Below, in pieces: positions 15,708-24,592 of a stretch of DNA of 53,902 nt. The notes beneath the pieces were generated by a model. The model had not been told where the DNA came from. It did not search any database and saw nothing but the letters and a program-made list of their open reading frames with translations. A program made the position numbers and the translations under genes. Position 1 is the first letter of the stretch. The number at the start of each line of letters is the position of its first letter. The stretch is from Gemmatimonadota bacterium (lineage in GTDB: Bacteria; Latescibacterota; UBA2968; UBA8231), in NCBI GenBank assembly GCA_028875345.1, contig JAPPEG010000058.1, forward strand, positions 1-53,902, read 5' to 3'.

Positions 15708-17693
15708 ATGAAGATTTCGACTATTCTCGACCACATCGATTCCGGCCATATCGCCTTGCCCGAATTTCAGCGAGGCTATGTCTGGAGCCGCGAGCAGGTG
15801 CGCGGACTCTTTCACTCGCTCTATCGGCGACATCCGGTCGGCGGCTTGCTGGTCTGGGCGACCGAAGCGAAGGGGGCGGCGCATCGGGGCGAAGGTTCGC
15901 TAGCGGCTGGAATCGTGAAGCTGTTGCTTGACGGTCAGCAGCGCGTGACCTCGCTGTACGGTGTGATACGTGGCCGCCCACCGAAGTTTTTCGACGGCAA
16001 TGAGTCGAGATTCACTGGACTTCGGTTTCACTTGGAGGAAGAGGTCTTTGAGTTTTATCAGCCAGTGAAGATGAAGGATGATCCGCTGTGGGTAGACGTG
16101 ACCAAACTCATGCAGGAGGGTAACGACGGCCTTGGAGCATTCATTGCCAAGTTCAGTTCGAGTTCTGAACATGCCAAAAAGGTCGGCGACTTTGCGGGTC
16201 GTCTGAGCAATTTGCTCGGCATTGCCGACATTGAACTGCATGACGAGGAGGTCACCGGTGCGGACAAGACCCTTGACGTCGTCGTGGACATTTTCAATCG
16301 CGTCAATAGCGGTGGAACCAAACTGTTCCAAGGCGATCTAGCTCTCGCCAAAGTTTGCGCTGAATGGCCTGACGCCCGCGACATTATGAAGGCTAAACTG
16401 AGGGAGTGGGAGGAAGTCGGGTACGAGTTCACGCTCAACTGGCTGTTGCGTTCAGTCAACACGGTACTCACCGGCAAAGCGCAGTTCAGTTACCTGCACG
16501 GTCGGGATTCGCTGGACATTCAAGACGGCCTACAACGTGCCACCAAATACATCGATGACTGCCTAAACATGATCGCCGGACGGCTTGGACTCGATCACAA
16601 ACGGGTTTTTTTTACTGGCTTAGCCGTACCTGTCATGGTGCGCTACTTGGATCAGAAACAAGGAACGCTCGACGAAAAAGAGCGCGACAAATTGTTGTTC
16701 TGGTTTGCTCAGGCCGGGATGTGGGGTCGTTACTCTGGCTCAACGGAGACCAGTCTTGACCGGGATCTAGCTGCACTTGAAGAGTCTGGCGGCAAACTTG
16801 ACGCGCTGTTGAAGGAACTACAGTCATGGCATGGCGAGCTTCGCATCAAGCCCGAACACTTTGAATCGTCGAGCCTTGGATCGCGCTTTTATCCTGTGCT
16901 CTACATGCTGACGCGTGTGGGAAGGTCTCGAGATTGGGACAATGGACTTCCGTTACATGCGAACCTTCTCGGCAAAAAAAGCCAGCTAGAAGTACATCAC
17001 ATTTTTCCCAAGGCCCAGCTATACAAGCGCGAGTACAGAAAACAAGAGGTCAACGCACTGGCCAATTACTGCTTTCTGACGAAAGGCTCAAATCTCTCCA
17101 TTCTCGACTGCCTACCCGAAAAGTATTTCGCCGGGATCGAGGAACGACATCCGGGTGCATTGGCATCGCAGTGGATTCCCGACGACCATAACCTCTGGAA
17201 AATCGAGAACTATTCCGATTTCCTTGCGGCGCGAAGGGAACTTTTGGCCAGAGAAGCAAACCGTCAGTTCGCGCAACTTCTGCACGGCGATGCTGACTGG
17301 CTAGATACTTCAGTGGTGGAAACCGTGACGGACCCGATTGCGGAGGACACTGTTGTCGTCGCTGAAGTGCCGCTCGGTGGCATCTCCACTGAAGCGGAAG
17401 AAGGAGAAATTGAGGCCATTAACGACTGGGTAGGAAGACAAGGGCTGCCACAGGGCCAGATCAGCTTCGACTTGTCCGATGAAACCACCGGCACCCAACT
17501 CGCCGTGCTCGATCTCGTCTGGCCCGACGGTCTCCAACCTGGGCTGAGCGTTCCGGTGGCGGTTCTACTGAATGAACCGGCTGAAGTGCTCTCAATGGCC
17601 AGCACGGCCGGATATCGGTGCTTCACGTCGGCGGCAGCCTTTCGTGCCTATGTCAACGCCGAGATTTTGGGAGCAGATGCGGCTGCGGCCTGA
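15708..17693 (+). CDS. DUF262/HNH (single-chain GmrSD-like) restriction protein
   Basis: The product is 661 residues, with AAGGAG before the ATG. The N-terminal DUF262 domain shows PEFQRGYVWSREQV (residues 18-31), GGLLVW and DGQQR at 75-79, the ParB/sulfiredoxin-like nucleotide-binding motif of GmrS. The region near 425-470 contains EVHHIFPKAQLYK and ALANYCFLTKGSNLSI, matching the GmrD-type HNH nuclease (DUF1524). A C-terminal domain of about 130 residues follows, acidic and then beta-rich, which may read target or sequence information. GmrSD-type proteins cut modified phage DNA in an NTP-dependent manner. It sits beside the TcmP/DUF5131 pair, consistent with a defence island. Confidence 0.85.
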   Translation: MKISTILDHIDSGHIALPEFQRGYVWSREQVRGLFHSLYRRHPVGGLLVWATEAKGAAHRGEGSLAAGIVKLLLDGQQRVTSLYGVIRGRPPKFFDGNESRFTGLRFHLEEEVFEFYQPVKMKDDPLWVDVTKLMQEGNDGLGAFIAKFSSSSEHAKKVGDFAGRLSNLLGIADIELHDEEVTGADKTLDVVVDIFNRVNSGGTKLFQGDLALAKVCAEWPDARDIMKAKLREWEEVGYEFTLNWLLRSVNTVLTGKAQFSYLHGRDSLDIQDGLQRATKYIDDCLNMIAGRLGLDHKRVFFTGLAVPVMVRYLDQKQGTLDEKERDKLLFWFAQAGMWGRYSGSTETSLDRDLAALEESGGKLDALLKELQSWHGELRIKPEHFESSSLGSRFYPVLYMLTRVGRSRDWDNGLPLHANLLGKKSQLEVHHIFPKAQLYKREYRKQEVNALANYCFLTKGSNLSILDCLPEKYFAGIEERHPGALASQWIPDDHNLWKIENYSDFLAARRELLAREANRQFAQLLHGDADWLDTSVVETVTDPIAEDTVVVAEVPLGGISTEAEEGEIEAINDWVGRQGLPQGQISFDLSDETTGTQLAVLDLVWPDGLQPGLSVPVAVLLNEPAEVLSMASTAGYRCFTSAAAFRAYVNAEILGADAAAA

Positions 17694-17939
17694 AAACTCA
17701 GTGACTCTTGCGCGTTACGCTGTGCTGCCGATGGCGTAAACGCCTAGCTCAAGTCTTACCGCCGGCACAGTGATGCCCTAGTCAGAAATGGGGTTGACTC
17801 GGTTCGATTGATATTCGACCATCCAAAGAGGGCTAGAATCTACCACGCTAAAAGCGAGACTTGCAAACACAGACGAGCAGTTCAAGATCGTGAATGACTG
17901 TGGAACCGAGAACCTGAAAATTGTGGGGATAGAAAACCT
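17694..17939 (+). other. Intergenic region without a recognised gene
   Basis: These 246 bases separate two accessory genes. I found no coding frame with family signal and no promoter with good spacing; a TTGATA and a TAGAAT are present but 20 bases apart. A GGGGAT near the end may act as the ribosome site of the TcmP gene. Confidence 0.4.
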
Positions 17940-18782
17940 ATGAAAAGTGCCAATACGGGCTTTGGAGGACCATGGACAGAAGAGAAATTAGCCATTCTCA
18001 AAAAATATCTGGATGCCTATACCACAGCACTGAAAAACAAGTCGTTCCGTCTGATTTACATTGACGCTTTTGCGGGTACAGGGGAAGTAGAATTAACTTC
18101 GGTTGATGAGGGAAAAAAAGAATTTATAGAAGGCTCCGCAAAAATAGCTATGGATGTCGATAAAAAACCATTTGACGAATACATCTTTGTCGAGAAGGAC
18201 CAAGACCGCTGCATACAACTGAACTCATCAAAAGAAGCTTATCAAAATAAAAATATTCAAATAGAGAATGAGGATGCCAACGATTTTTTGCAGAACTTGC
18301 AAAAAGATTGGCGACGCTATCGAGGTGTTCTATTTCTCGATCCATTTGCCACTGAGGTAGAGTGGGCGACAATCGAAAAAATAGCCTCATACGAAGCCTT
18401 GGATACGTGGATACTTTTTCCCACGTCGGCAATCGCACGAATGTTGCCTAAGAAACGCGAGCCAGATAGCATCTCTCCAGAATGGGCCAACCGTTTGAAT
18501 CGCATATATGGCGATGAAAGTTGGAGAGACCTGTACAGCGTTAATCCTCAAATCAGCTTATTTGGAGATGAAGAACAGCAGCGCCCAGAAGGTATCGATC
18601 GACTTATTGAAATATACAAGACCAAACTAACCCAATTGTTTGGTGACAGATTCCTTGAGAAATCCCGAACGCTAAAGAACTCAAAGAATTCAGCGTTGTT
18701 TGAATTTTTGTTCTGCGTTGGGAATCCGAAGGGAATCGGCCCCGCAAGACGTATAGCGGAGCATATTCTAAAGAACTTGTAA
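17940..18782 (+). CDS. tcmP: Three-Cys-motif partner protein TcmP
   Basis: The product is 280 residues. It starts MKSANTGFGGPWTEEKLAIL, the usual TcmP opening (WTxxKLxxLxxYL). IDAFAGTGEV at 41-50 is the SAM-binding loop of a methyltransferase-like Rossmann fold, and LFLDPFA at 131-137 is its DPF motif. It is followed after 2 bases by the DUF5131 gene, its standard partner. Its bases are much more AT-rich than the flanking metabolic genes, suggesting horizontal transfer. The pair's molecular job is not established; TcmP and DUF5131 are repeatedly found with phage and defence genes. Confidence 0.9.
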   Translation: MKSANTGFGGPWTEEKLAILKKYLDAYTTALKNKSFRLIYIDAFAGTGEVELTSVDEGKKEFIEGSAKIAMDVDKKPFDEYIFVEKDQDRCIQLNSSKEAYQNKNIQIENEDANDFLQNLQKDWRRYRGVLFLDPFATEVEWATIEKIASYEALDTWILFPTSAIARMLPKKREPDSISPEWANRLNRIYGDESWRDLYSVNPQISLFGDEEQQRPEGIDRLIEIYKTKLTQLFGDRFLEKSRTLKNSKNSALFEFLFCVGNPKGIGPARRIAEHILKNL

Positions 18783-18784
18783 AT

Positions 18785-19501
18785 ATGTCCACACGCTCCA
18801 GAATCGAATGGACCGAGACTACGTGGAATCCAGTGACTGGTTGCACGAAGATCAGCCATGGCTGCAAGCATTGCTATGCCGAAAGGATGTCACAGAGGCT
18901 GCAAGCGATGGGAGCTAAAAAATACAAATACGGCTTTGTGGTTACGGTTCACCCAGAAGCCTTACGCGAGCCGATTAGCTGGAAGAAACCTAGTCTAGTA
19001 TTCGTTAATTCCATGTCCGATCTGTTCCACAAGTCAGTTCCCTCGGCCTTTATAGAATCGGTATTTGCAACCATGAACGAGGCGTCTCAGCATACGTTCC
19101 AAGTACTTACCAAACGTCCAGATCGTGTTGCACGGCTCGATGGAAGACTGAACTGGACGCCGAATATCTGGCTTGGCACAAGCATTGAATCTTCAAGATG
19201 GTTGGGTCGGATGGCACGACTCAAGGAGACCGGAGCAAAGACGAAGTTTCTGTCTCTCGAACCTCTGCTCGGCCCTTTGTATGATATGGACTTGACGGGA
19301 ATTGACTGGGTTATCGTCGGCGGTGAATCCGGGCCGGGTGCCCGGCCGATGGAAGCCGACTGGGTGCGATCCATCCGCGATCACTGTTTGCGGAGCGATG
19401 TGCCGTTCTTTTTTAAACAATGGGGCGGCGTATTCAAGAAAAAGACGGGCCGGACGCTGGACAACAAAATCTGGGATCAAATGCCAAAATCTTTTTGCTA
19501 A
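18785..19501 (+). CDS. DUF5131 (phage Gp37/Gp68) three-Cys-motif protein
   Basis: The product is 238 residues. The N-terminus has IEWTETTWNPVTGCTKIS with cysteines at 20, 27 and 30 (CX6CX2C), reminiscent of radical-SAM iron-sulfur sites, followed by CYAERM. Later motifs FVNSMSDLFH, FQVLTKRPDR, WLGTSIES, LSLEPLLGP and VIVGGESGPGARPM are all diagnostic of the Gp37/Gp68 family. It forms an operon with tcmP just upstream. The enzyme activity is unknown; a modification reaction on nucleic acid or a nucleotide is plausible. Confidence 0.93.
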   Translation: MSTRSRIEWTETTWNPVTGCTKISHGCKHCYAERMSQRLQAMGAKKYKYGFVVTVHPEALREPISWKKPSLVFVNSMSDLFHKSVPSAFIESVFATMNEASQHTFQVLTKRPDRVARLDGRLNWTPNIWLGTSIESSRWLGRMARLKETGAKTKFLSLEPLLGPLYDMDLTGIDWVIVGGESGPGARPMEADWVRSIRDHCLRSDVPFFFKQWGGVFKKKTGRTLDNKIWDQMPKSFC

Positions 19502-19530
19502 TTCCCTCTTTTCGAAAGGAACGAACCCCT

Positions 19531-20679
19531 ATGGCCGACCCCAAAATCACCAAGATCGAAAACATCTACTTCGCTCATCAGATCGAAAACATGGGCACCG
19601 ACTACAACGGTTTTAATCAGGTTTACCAAAAGGGCGCGACGCTGTCGCTGACGCCCTGCGTGGTGCGCATTCACACCAGTATTGGCATCACCGGCGAATG
19701 CCTCGGCCCTTCAGTGCCCGAAAACGTCGCCCGCTACCTGCTCGGTCGGAATCCGTTTGCCCGCGAGCGGATTTACAACGATCTCAAGCGCGGTCTGCGC
19801 CACTCTGCCCGCACTGACATCTGCGCCGTTGATGTGGCGCTGTGGGATTTTGCCGGCAAGGTGTACGACGCACCTATCTGGCAGCTTTTGGGCGGCTGGA
19901 GAAAGACCATCCCCGCCTATGCCTCGACCTACCACGGCGATGAGAACGGCGGTCTGAGTACGCCGGAGGCCTTTGCCGACTTTGCCGAGCAGTGTGCGGA
20001 GATCGGCTATCCCGCGTTCAAGATTCACGGCTGGGGCAATGCTCCTATCGCCCGCGAGGTGGCCAATGTGCTCGCAGTCGGTGAGCGCGTGGGCGACCGG
20101 ATGGACCTGATGATTGATCCGGCCTGCGAGTACGAGACGTGGGCGGATGCCTTGCGCGTGGGTCGCGCTTGCGACGAGGCGGGCTACTTCTGGCTCGAGG
20201 ATCCCTATAAGGACGGCGGCGTGTCGATTTTTGCCCACAAGAAGTTGCGCGAATTGCTCAAGACGCCGCTTTTGCAGACCGAGCACATCTTTGGTCTTGA
20301 ACAGCACGTGGACTTCATCGCCCATGGCGGCACGGACTTTGTCCGCGTTGGCACGTTTGAGGACGGTGGCATCACGGGCGCGATGAAGGTCGCCCACGCG
20401 GCCGAGGGCTTTGGTCTCGACTGCGAGTTCCACGGCGGCGGCTTGGCGCACCGCCACTGCATTGCCGCCATCCGCAACACCAACTACTACGAATTGGGCC
20501 TGCTCCATCCCCTAGTCAAAAATACCAAGCCGCCCGTCTATCCCCCCGAATTCACCGACGAGTTGGAAAACGTCGATGCCCAAGGCCACGTGCCCGTGCC
20601 GCAGGGGCCGGGTTTGGGCGTGGAGATGGATTGGGATTACATTGAAGGATACAAGCGCGGCGAGACGGTGTTTGAGTAA
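19531..20679 (+). CDS. Mandelate racemase/muconate-lactonizing (enolase superfamily) enzyme
   Basis: The product is 382 residues. The frame opens at 19420, inside the previous gene, but the ATG at 19531 follows AAAGGA and gives a normal start MADPKITKIENIYF. The capping domain covers 1-130 and the barrel begins after DVALWDFAGKVYDAPIWQLLGG. Metal ligands are likely Asp in LMIDPACEY, Glu in WLEDPY and Glu in LLQTEH. A KIHGW sequence replaces the usual KxK at the second strand, so the catalytic base is Lys/His-like and the substrate class is uncertain. It is probably an acid-sugar dehydratase or epimerase. An aldo/keto reductase follows 48 bases later. Confidence 0.9.
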   Translation: MADPKITKIENIYFAHQIENMGTDYNGFNQVYQKGATLSLTPCVVRIHTSIGITGECLGPSVPENVARYLLGRNPFARERIYNDLKRGLRHSARTDICAVDVALWDFAGKVYDAPIWQLLGGWRKTIPAYASTYHGDENGGLSTPEAFADFAEQCAEIGYPAFKIHGWGNAPIAREVANVLAVGERVGDRMDLMIDPACEYETWADALRVGRACDEAGYFWLEDPYKDGGVSIFAHKKLRELLKTPLLQTEHIFGLEQHVDFIAHGGTDFVRVGTFEDGGITGAMKVAHAAEGFGLDCEFHGGGLAHRHCIAAIRNTNYYELGLLHPLVKNTKPPVYPPEFTDELENVDAQGHVPVPQGPGLGVEMDWDYIEGYKRGETVFE

Positions 20680-20727
20680 GTTTTTGACAGTAACGCATCT
20701 GTTCCACCGGAAAATAGGAGAATATCC

Positions 20728-21582
20728 ATGCAGCGACGTCCCTACGGTACCTCTGGCGAACACCTTTCTGTAATCGGCTTCGGCGGCATCGTCGTCAGCC
20801 AAGTGGAAGTGAGCGAGGCCGCCCGCTTGGTGGGACAGGCCGTTGAGCGCGGCGTTAATTACTTTGATGTGGCCCCGAGCTACGGCAACGCCGAGGAGCG
20901 CCTGGGGCCAGCTTTGGAACCGTATCGCAGCGATGTATTCTTGGCCTGCAAGACGACCCAGCGCACGCGGGATGGGGCTGCCGCTGAGTTGCGCCAATCG
21001 CTCAAAACCATGCGCACCGACCACTTCGATTTGTACCAATTGCACGCCATGACCACAGATGAGGATTTTGCTGCGGCTACTGCTCCCGACGGAGCCTTGG
21101 CGGCGTTTGTGGAGGCCCGCGATCAAGGATTGGTGCGCCATATAGGTTTTTCGGCTCACTCGGCTGAAATCGCCTTGCAACTGCTGGACTATTTCCCCTT
21201 TGACTCGGTACTCTTTCCGGTCAACTGGGTCAATTACTTCCGAGCCGACTTCGGCCCCCAAGTCGTGGCCAAGGCGCAAGAGCGTGGCACCGCCTGCCTA
21301 GCCCTCAAAGCCATGGCCCGCTCGCTCCTACCCCAAGGGGCACCCAAGCGCTACGCCAAATGCTGGTACGATCCCATTGACGAGCCGGAGCTAGCCGAGC
21401 TAGCCCTGCGCTTCGCCCTATCGCAGCCCATCACGGCCGTCCTGCCGCCTGGTGAAGTCCCTCTCTTTGAAATGGCACTAGACATGGCCGGTCGCCTCGC
21501 GCCGCTTACGGATACGGAAGTGGAGGGCTTGCGGGTCCGCGCCGAGGAGAATACACCGCTGTTTGAGTTGGCGGCCACCTGA
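20728..21582 (+). CDS. Aldo/keto reductase
   Basis: The product is 284 residues, with ATAGGAG upstream. NYFDVAPSYGNAEERLGPAL carries the catalytic Asp and Tyr, DVFLACKT the catalytic Lys, and DLYQLHAM the catalytic His. VRHIGFSAHS is the usual strand after it. It reduces or oxidises a carbonyl or sugar with NADPH. It lies between an enolase-superfamily gene and a DUF5069 gene in one orientation, probably one operon. Confidence 0.93.
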   Translation: MQRRPYGTSGEHLSVIGFGGIVVSQVEVSEAARLVGQAVERGVNYFDVAPSYGNAEERLGPALEPYRSDVFLACKTTQRTRDGAAAELRQSLKTMRTDHFDLYQLHAMTTDEDFAAATAPDGALAAFVEARDQGLVRHIGFSAHSAEIALQLLDYFPFDSVLFPVNWVNYFRADFGPQVVAKAQERGTACLALKAMARSLLPQGAPKRYAKCWYDPIDEPELAELALRFALSQPITAVLPPGEVPLFEMALDMAGRLAPLTDTEVEGLRVRAEENTPLFELAAT

Positions 21583-21594
21583 AAGGAGCAGATT

Positions 21595-22476
21595 GTGATT
21601 CCATTGGTCAGCACTCTCTGTCAAGGCCCGCTAGGCGTGGCCCAGCTACCGCGTCTGTGGTGGAAAAACCTCCTCCACCAAGCCGGGCAGCTCGACGAAG
21701 ACTATCCCTTTTGCAGCGGCGGTCTCGACAAATACGTGCTGGAGGTGCTGCGCATTGACCAAGACAGTGCCTTGAAATTTTTGTGGGATCAGCGGCCTAC
21801 CTACCTAGAATTCGAGGAGTGGGTGACCGCTGAAGGCACCTACGATTCTATGCGCATCGCGCGTTGGAATGAGTCGCTGGTGCCGCGCACCCACTATAGG
21901 CCGGACAAAATCGACGAGACCTATGGGGATATAGGCTGGGCGCAGGAGGAAACGACCGAGGTGTCGGCCGTGCTGCTCAACTGCCTACAGGACTGGCACC
22001 TTTTCCACCGCCGCGTCTTCGCTCCCGGTGGCCCGGGCCTGTCTGGGCCTGTGGCTCCTACCCTCAGCAGCATTGACCGAGGCCCGTTGGGCATCTGCCA
22101 ACTGCCGCGCACGTGGCTCAAGACCTGCCTGCGCGCTAGGGGCTGGCTGCATCTCGACTACCCAGACTGCGCCGAAGGCAGCCTCGACCAGCGCTGCTTG
22201 CAGACCTTGCAGGTGGATCAGGACGCAGCCTTGGCGTTTCTCCGCGAGGAGATGCCGACCTATCTCGCATTTGAGGATTGGGTGCGGCAGGAAGGTACTA
22301 TCGAGGAAGAGGCTGTGGCGGCCTTTAACCAGCGCCTGCTCGAACGCGAGCACATTGCCGCCAAGCAGGCCGAGATCCACGCCACCTTGCAGCGGCCCCC
22401 GACGTGGACTTCAGGGGTGCTGCTCAATCACTTGGAAGATTGGCACTACGCCCACCAGGGGTTGGTCGGGGGGTGA
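21595..22476 (+). CDS. Tandem DUF5069 protein
   Basis: The product is 293 residues starting with GTG after an AAAGGAG site. It consists of two copies of one domain of about 140 residues. Copy 1 (about 9-140) has GPLGVAQLPRLWWKNLL, DYPFCSGGLDKYVLEVLRID and AVLLNCLQDWHLFHRR. Copy 2 (about 162-290) has GPLGICQLPRTWLKTCL, DYPDCAEGSLDQRCLQTLQV and GVLLNHLEDWHYAHQG. DUF5069 proteins are normally single-domain and of unknown role. Here the gene sits after a sugar dehydratase-like enzyme and an aldo/keto reductase, hinting at a link with that pathway. Confidence 0.8.
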   Translation: MIPLVSTLCQGPLGVAQLPRLWWKNLLHQAGQLDEDYPFCSGGLDKYVLEVLRIDQDSALKFLWDQRPTYLEFEEWVTAEGTYDSMRIARWNESLVPRTHYRPDKIDETYGDIGWAQEETTEVSAVLLNCLQDWHLFHRRVFAPGGPGLSGPVAPTLSSIDRGPLGICQLPRTWLKTCLRARGWLHLDYPDCAEGSLDQRCLQTLQVDQDAALAFLREEMPTYLAFEDWVRQEGTIEEEAVAAFNQRLLEREHIAAKQAEIHATLQRPPTWTSGVLLNHLEDWHYAHQGLVGG

Positions 22477-22506
22477 GCTTCTGCAAGATGCTGACCCCGT
22501 AGAGGA

Positions 22507-23910
22507 TTACTCCTCCGTTGTGGTCGGCGTCAACAGCACGTCGATGGAACCGCCCTCTTTGATGTAGTTGATAACTACGTCGCGGATCAGATCCTCTTCG
22601 AGCCACACTGATTTGGCATTCCCGACAAATGACTCGCGCCGAGGTGGCTCGACGACAAAGGAGCTTGTCGCCACTGTATAGAGATGATCGGGATCAAGCG
22701 CCGTGCCCGTAGCGGTTAGTCGCTCCAACAGTTTGCCGCCGATGTCCTTCCCGAGAATCTGCACGATGGCGAGTTGATTGCCGAAGGGGTGGATGTTCCA
22801 GATGTGACGGGCCGTAATGTTGCCCTGATACAAGCGATTCCGCACGCCTCCTTTGTTGTAGAAGCCAAGGTCCGAGCCGGATCGGGTCGCCAAGATGTGC
22901 TCTACGAGCATGTACATCTCCTCCTCACCCCAGTCTCGCTCGGTGTGTCCGATGGTGACGTCGACCAGTTGGGAGACGCGATCTTCCCATTTTGCTACGA
23001 TGGCAGCTACCTTGGGATCCGGCTGTTGAAGTTGATCGTCAGCCGCGGGCACGACAAATCCCTCGACTTTTGTTACCTCTCCCGCCTCATGGTCGTAGAG
23101 CAATTGGACGTGGCCGACGTGCGATGTGTAAGCACCGGCGCGGACGATCGGAGTGTCTTTCACGATCTGAGGAGGACTGATGACAGTGTGGTTGTGGCCG
23201 CTGACAATGAGATCAATGCCGTCCACTGATTCAGCTAAGGTACTGTCAGCAACGTGACCGGCGTGGGATAGGAGAATGACGATATCGACGTGGGATTTGA
23301 TCGAGTCAATGGCCGCCCGGACGGATGCGATTTCTCCGTCGAAAGTCACTCCTTCGTTGCCCTTCGTCGTGGTAATGTCTCTGGTTTTCTCCGTCGTGAC
23401 GCCGACGATGCCGACGCGCAGATCCTCTAAGCTCAGCGTCGCGAAAGGAGCGTCGGCGATTAGTTCGCCGGCAGGGCCGCGCGCATTCGCGCTCAGCAGG
23501 GGAAAATCGGCGATATCGCGGTAGGCGAGGATCTCGCGCCAACCGTAGTCAAACTCGTGGTTGCCGAGCGTGACGGCGTCGTAGCCGACGGCCGTCATTG
23601 CCTCAAAAATCGGTCGCCCTTGAAAGAGGATTGAGACGGGCGTGCCGGATACGCAGTCGCCAGCATCCAGAGCCAGCACCTTTGAGGAGCGGGCGCGTTC
23701 GCGGTCGAAGTACGTGGCGATGCGGGCTAATCCGGCGGCTCGGTCGCCGTCGGGCGAGATGTAGCCGTGAAAGTCGTTGGTGTGCAGGACGACGAGGGTA
23801 TCGATGGTGGAGAAGGCAGGGGCGGCCCGTAGGCAAAACAGAGCTAACACTATGTGGAGGGACAACTGCCAAGTCTGCGGACGGAAAGACGCTCTTGATG
23901 TACGTTTCAT
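22507..23910 (-). CDS. Secreted 5'-nucleotidase/UshA-like metallophosphoesterase
   Basis: The product is 467 residues from ATG at 23910 (GGAAAA upstream); an ATG at 23925 adds five residues. MKRTSRASFR followed by a hydrophobic LHIVLALFCLRAAPAFS is a signal peptide. The metallophosphatase motifs are all present: LHTNDFHG, LDAGDC, VTLGNHEFDYG, ILLSHAGH and VSGHNHT. The C-terminal 5'-nucleotidase domain shows YNKGGVRNRLYQGNI and IHPFGNQLAIVQI. It would hydrolyse nucleotides or other phosphate esters in the periplasm. It is convergent with the DUF5069 gene. Confidence 0.93.
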   Translation of the reverse strand: MKRTSRASFRPQTWQLSLHIVLALFCLRAAPAFSTIDTLVVLHTNDFHGYISPDGDRAAGLARIATYFDRERARSSKVLALDAGDCVSGTPVSILFQGRPIFEAMTAVGYDAVTLGNHEFDYGWREILAYRDIADFPLLSANARGPAGELIADAPFATLSLEDLRVGIVGVTTEKTRDITTTKGNEGVTFDGEIASVRAAIDSIKSHVDIVILLSHAGHVADSTLAESVDGIDLIVSGHNHTVISPPQIVKDTPIVRAGAYTSHVGHVQLLYDHEAGEVTKVEGFVVPAADDQLQQPDPKVAAIVAKWEDRVSQLVDVTIGHTERDWGEEEMYMLVEHILATRSGSDLGFYNKGGVRNRLYQGNITARHIWNIHPFGNQLAIVQILGKDIGGKLLERLTATGTALDPDHLYTVATSSFVVEPPRRESFVGNAKSVWLEEDLIRDVVINYIKEGGSIDVLLTPTTTEE

Positions 23911-23965
23911 TGGTTTTCCGATCATCGTGGGCTATCGAAGTTTGTAGTGCCAGTTTCTACAATCA

Positions 23966-24550
23966 TCACTGAAGTTGAGATATCCATGGATGGTCCGGCA
24001 GATGAACTTTTAAAGCGTGACACAGCCATTGGCGTCGAGAATCGCCCAAGTAATCCCTTGCCTGCTGCATATCCAGTTCGTCGTGGTCACGGCCTTCCTT
24101 AGCCTTGTAGAGTAAGACGATCTCTGGTCCGAGGAAGGGAATACCTTCATCGGTGTACATAGACAAAGCGGAGATTTCCCGTTTGATAGCCTTGTTCCTT
24201 CGGAAAACCCAGTCCGAGTTGCTCTTCTCATTGAGTAAGAATTCTACGTGGTTGTTTTCGCTGTCATACGTATGAAGCTCATGAAATGGTAACTCTAGCC
24301 ACTCGTTGGGCATCCATCTTCTTCGACCCTCCGGTGTGGCTAGCTCAAGCCGCCATCCCTTTAGAATGCGCTGCAGTTCCAATTGATCCTCTCGGAAGAG
24401 GGCAATTTCGAAATCGCTGTGATCGCGTGTAATTCGCCCCAAGAACAGATCTAGTGCCCAGCCACCTGCAACAAACCAAGGTCGCTCAAATTGTTTGAGC
24501 AGGTGGAAGGCCTTTCTTGCCTGCGATGGAAGCATCGTGGTTGTCAACAT
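23966..24550 (-). CDS. Aminoglycoside adenylyltransferase-like nucleotidyltransferase
   Basis: The product is 194 residues with ATG at 24550; a GTG lies directly before it and no ribosome site is clear. WFVAGGWALDLFLGRITRDHSDFEIALFR is the GGWxxD...D-x-(D/E) pattern of the AadB/LinB-type nucleotidyltransferases. The second acidic residue is Glu (DFEI) rather than Asp. HNHVEFLLN-like strands follow (NNHVEFLLNE), then EIVLLYKAKEGRDHDELDM, typical of this family. Such proteins modify aminoglycosides or other small molecules; resistance is not proven here. It is less GC-rich than the metabolic genes. Confidence 0.8.
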   Translation of the reverse strand: MLTTTMLPSQARKAFHLLKQFERPWFVAGGWALDLFLGRITRDHSDFEIALFREDQLELQRILKGWRLELATPEGRRRWMPNEWLELPFHELHTYDSENNHVEFLLNEKSNSDWVFRRNKAIKREISALSMYTDEGIPFLGPEIVLLYKAKEGRDHDELDMQQARDYLGDSRRQWLCHALKVHLPDHPWISQLQ

Positions 24551-24592
24551 CACGTTCTGAAAAGACTAGTTTCAGTCGAAGGTATCCAGATC

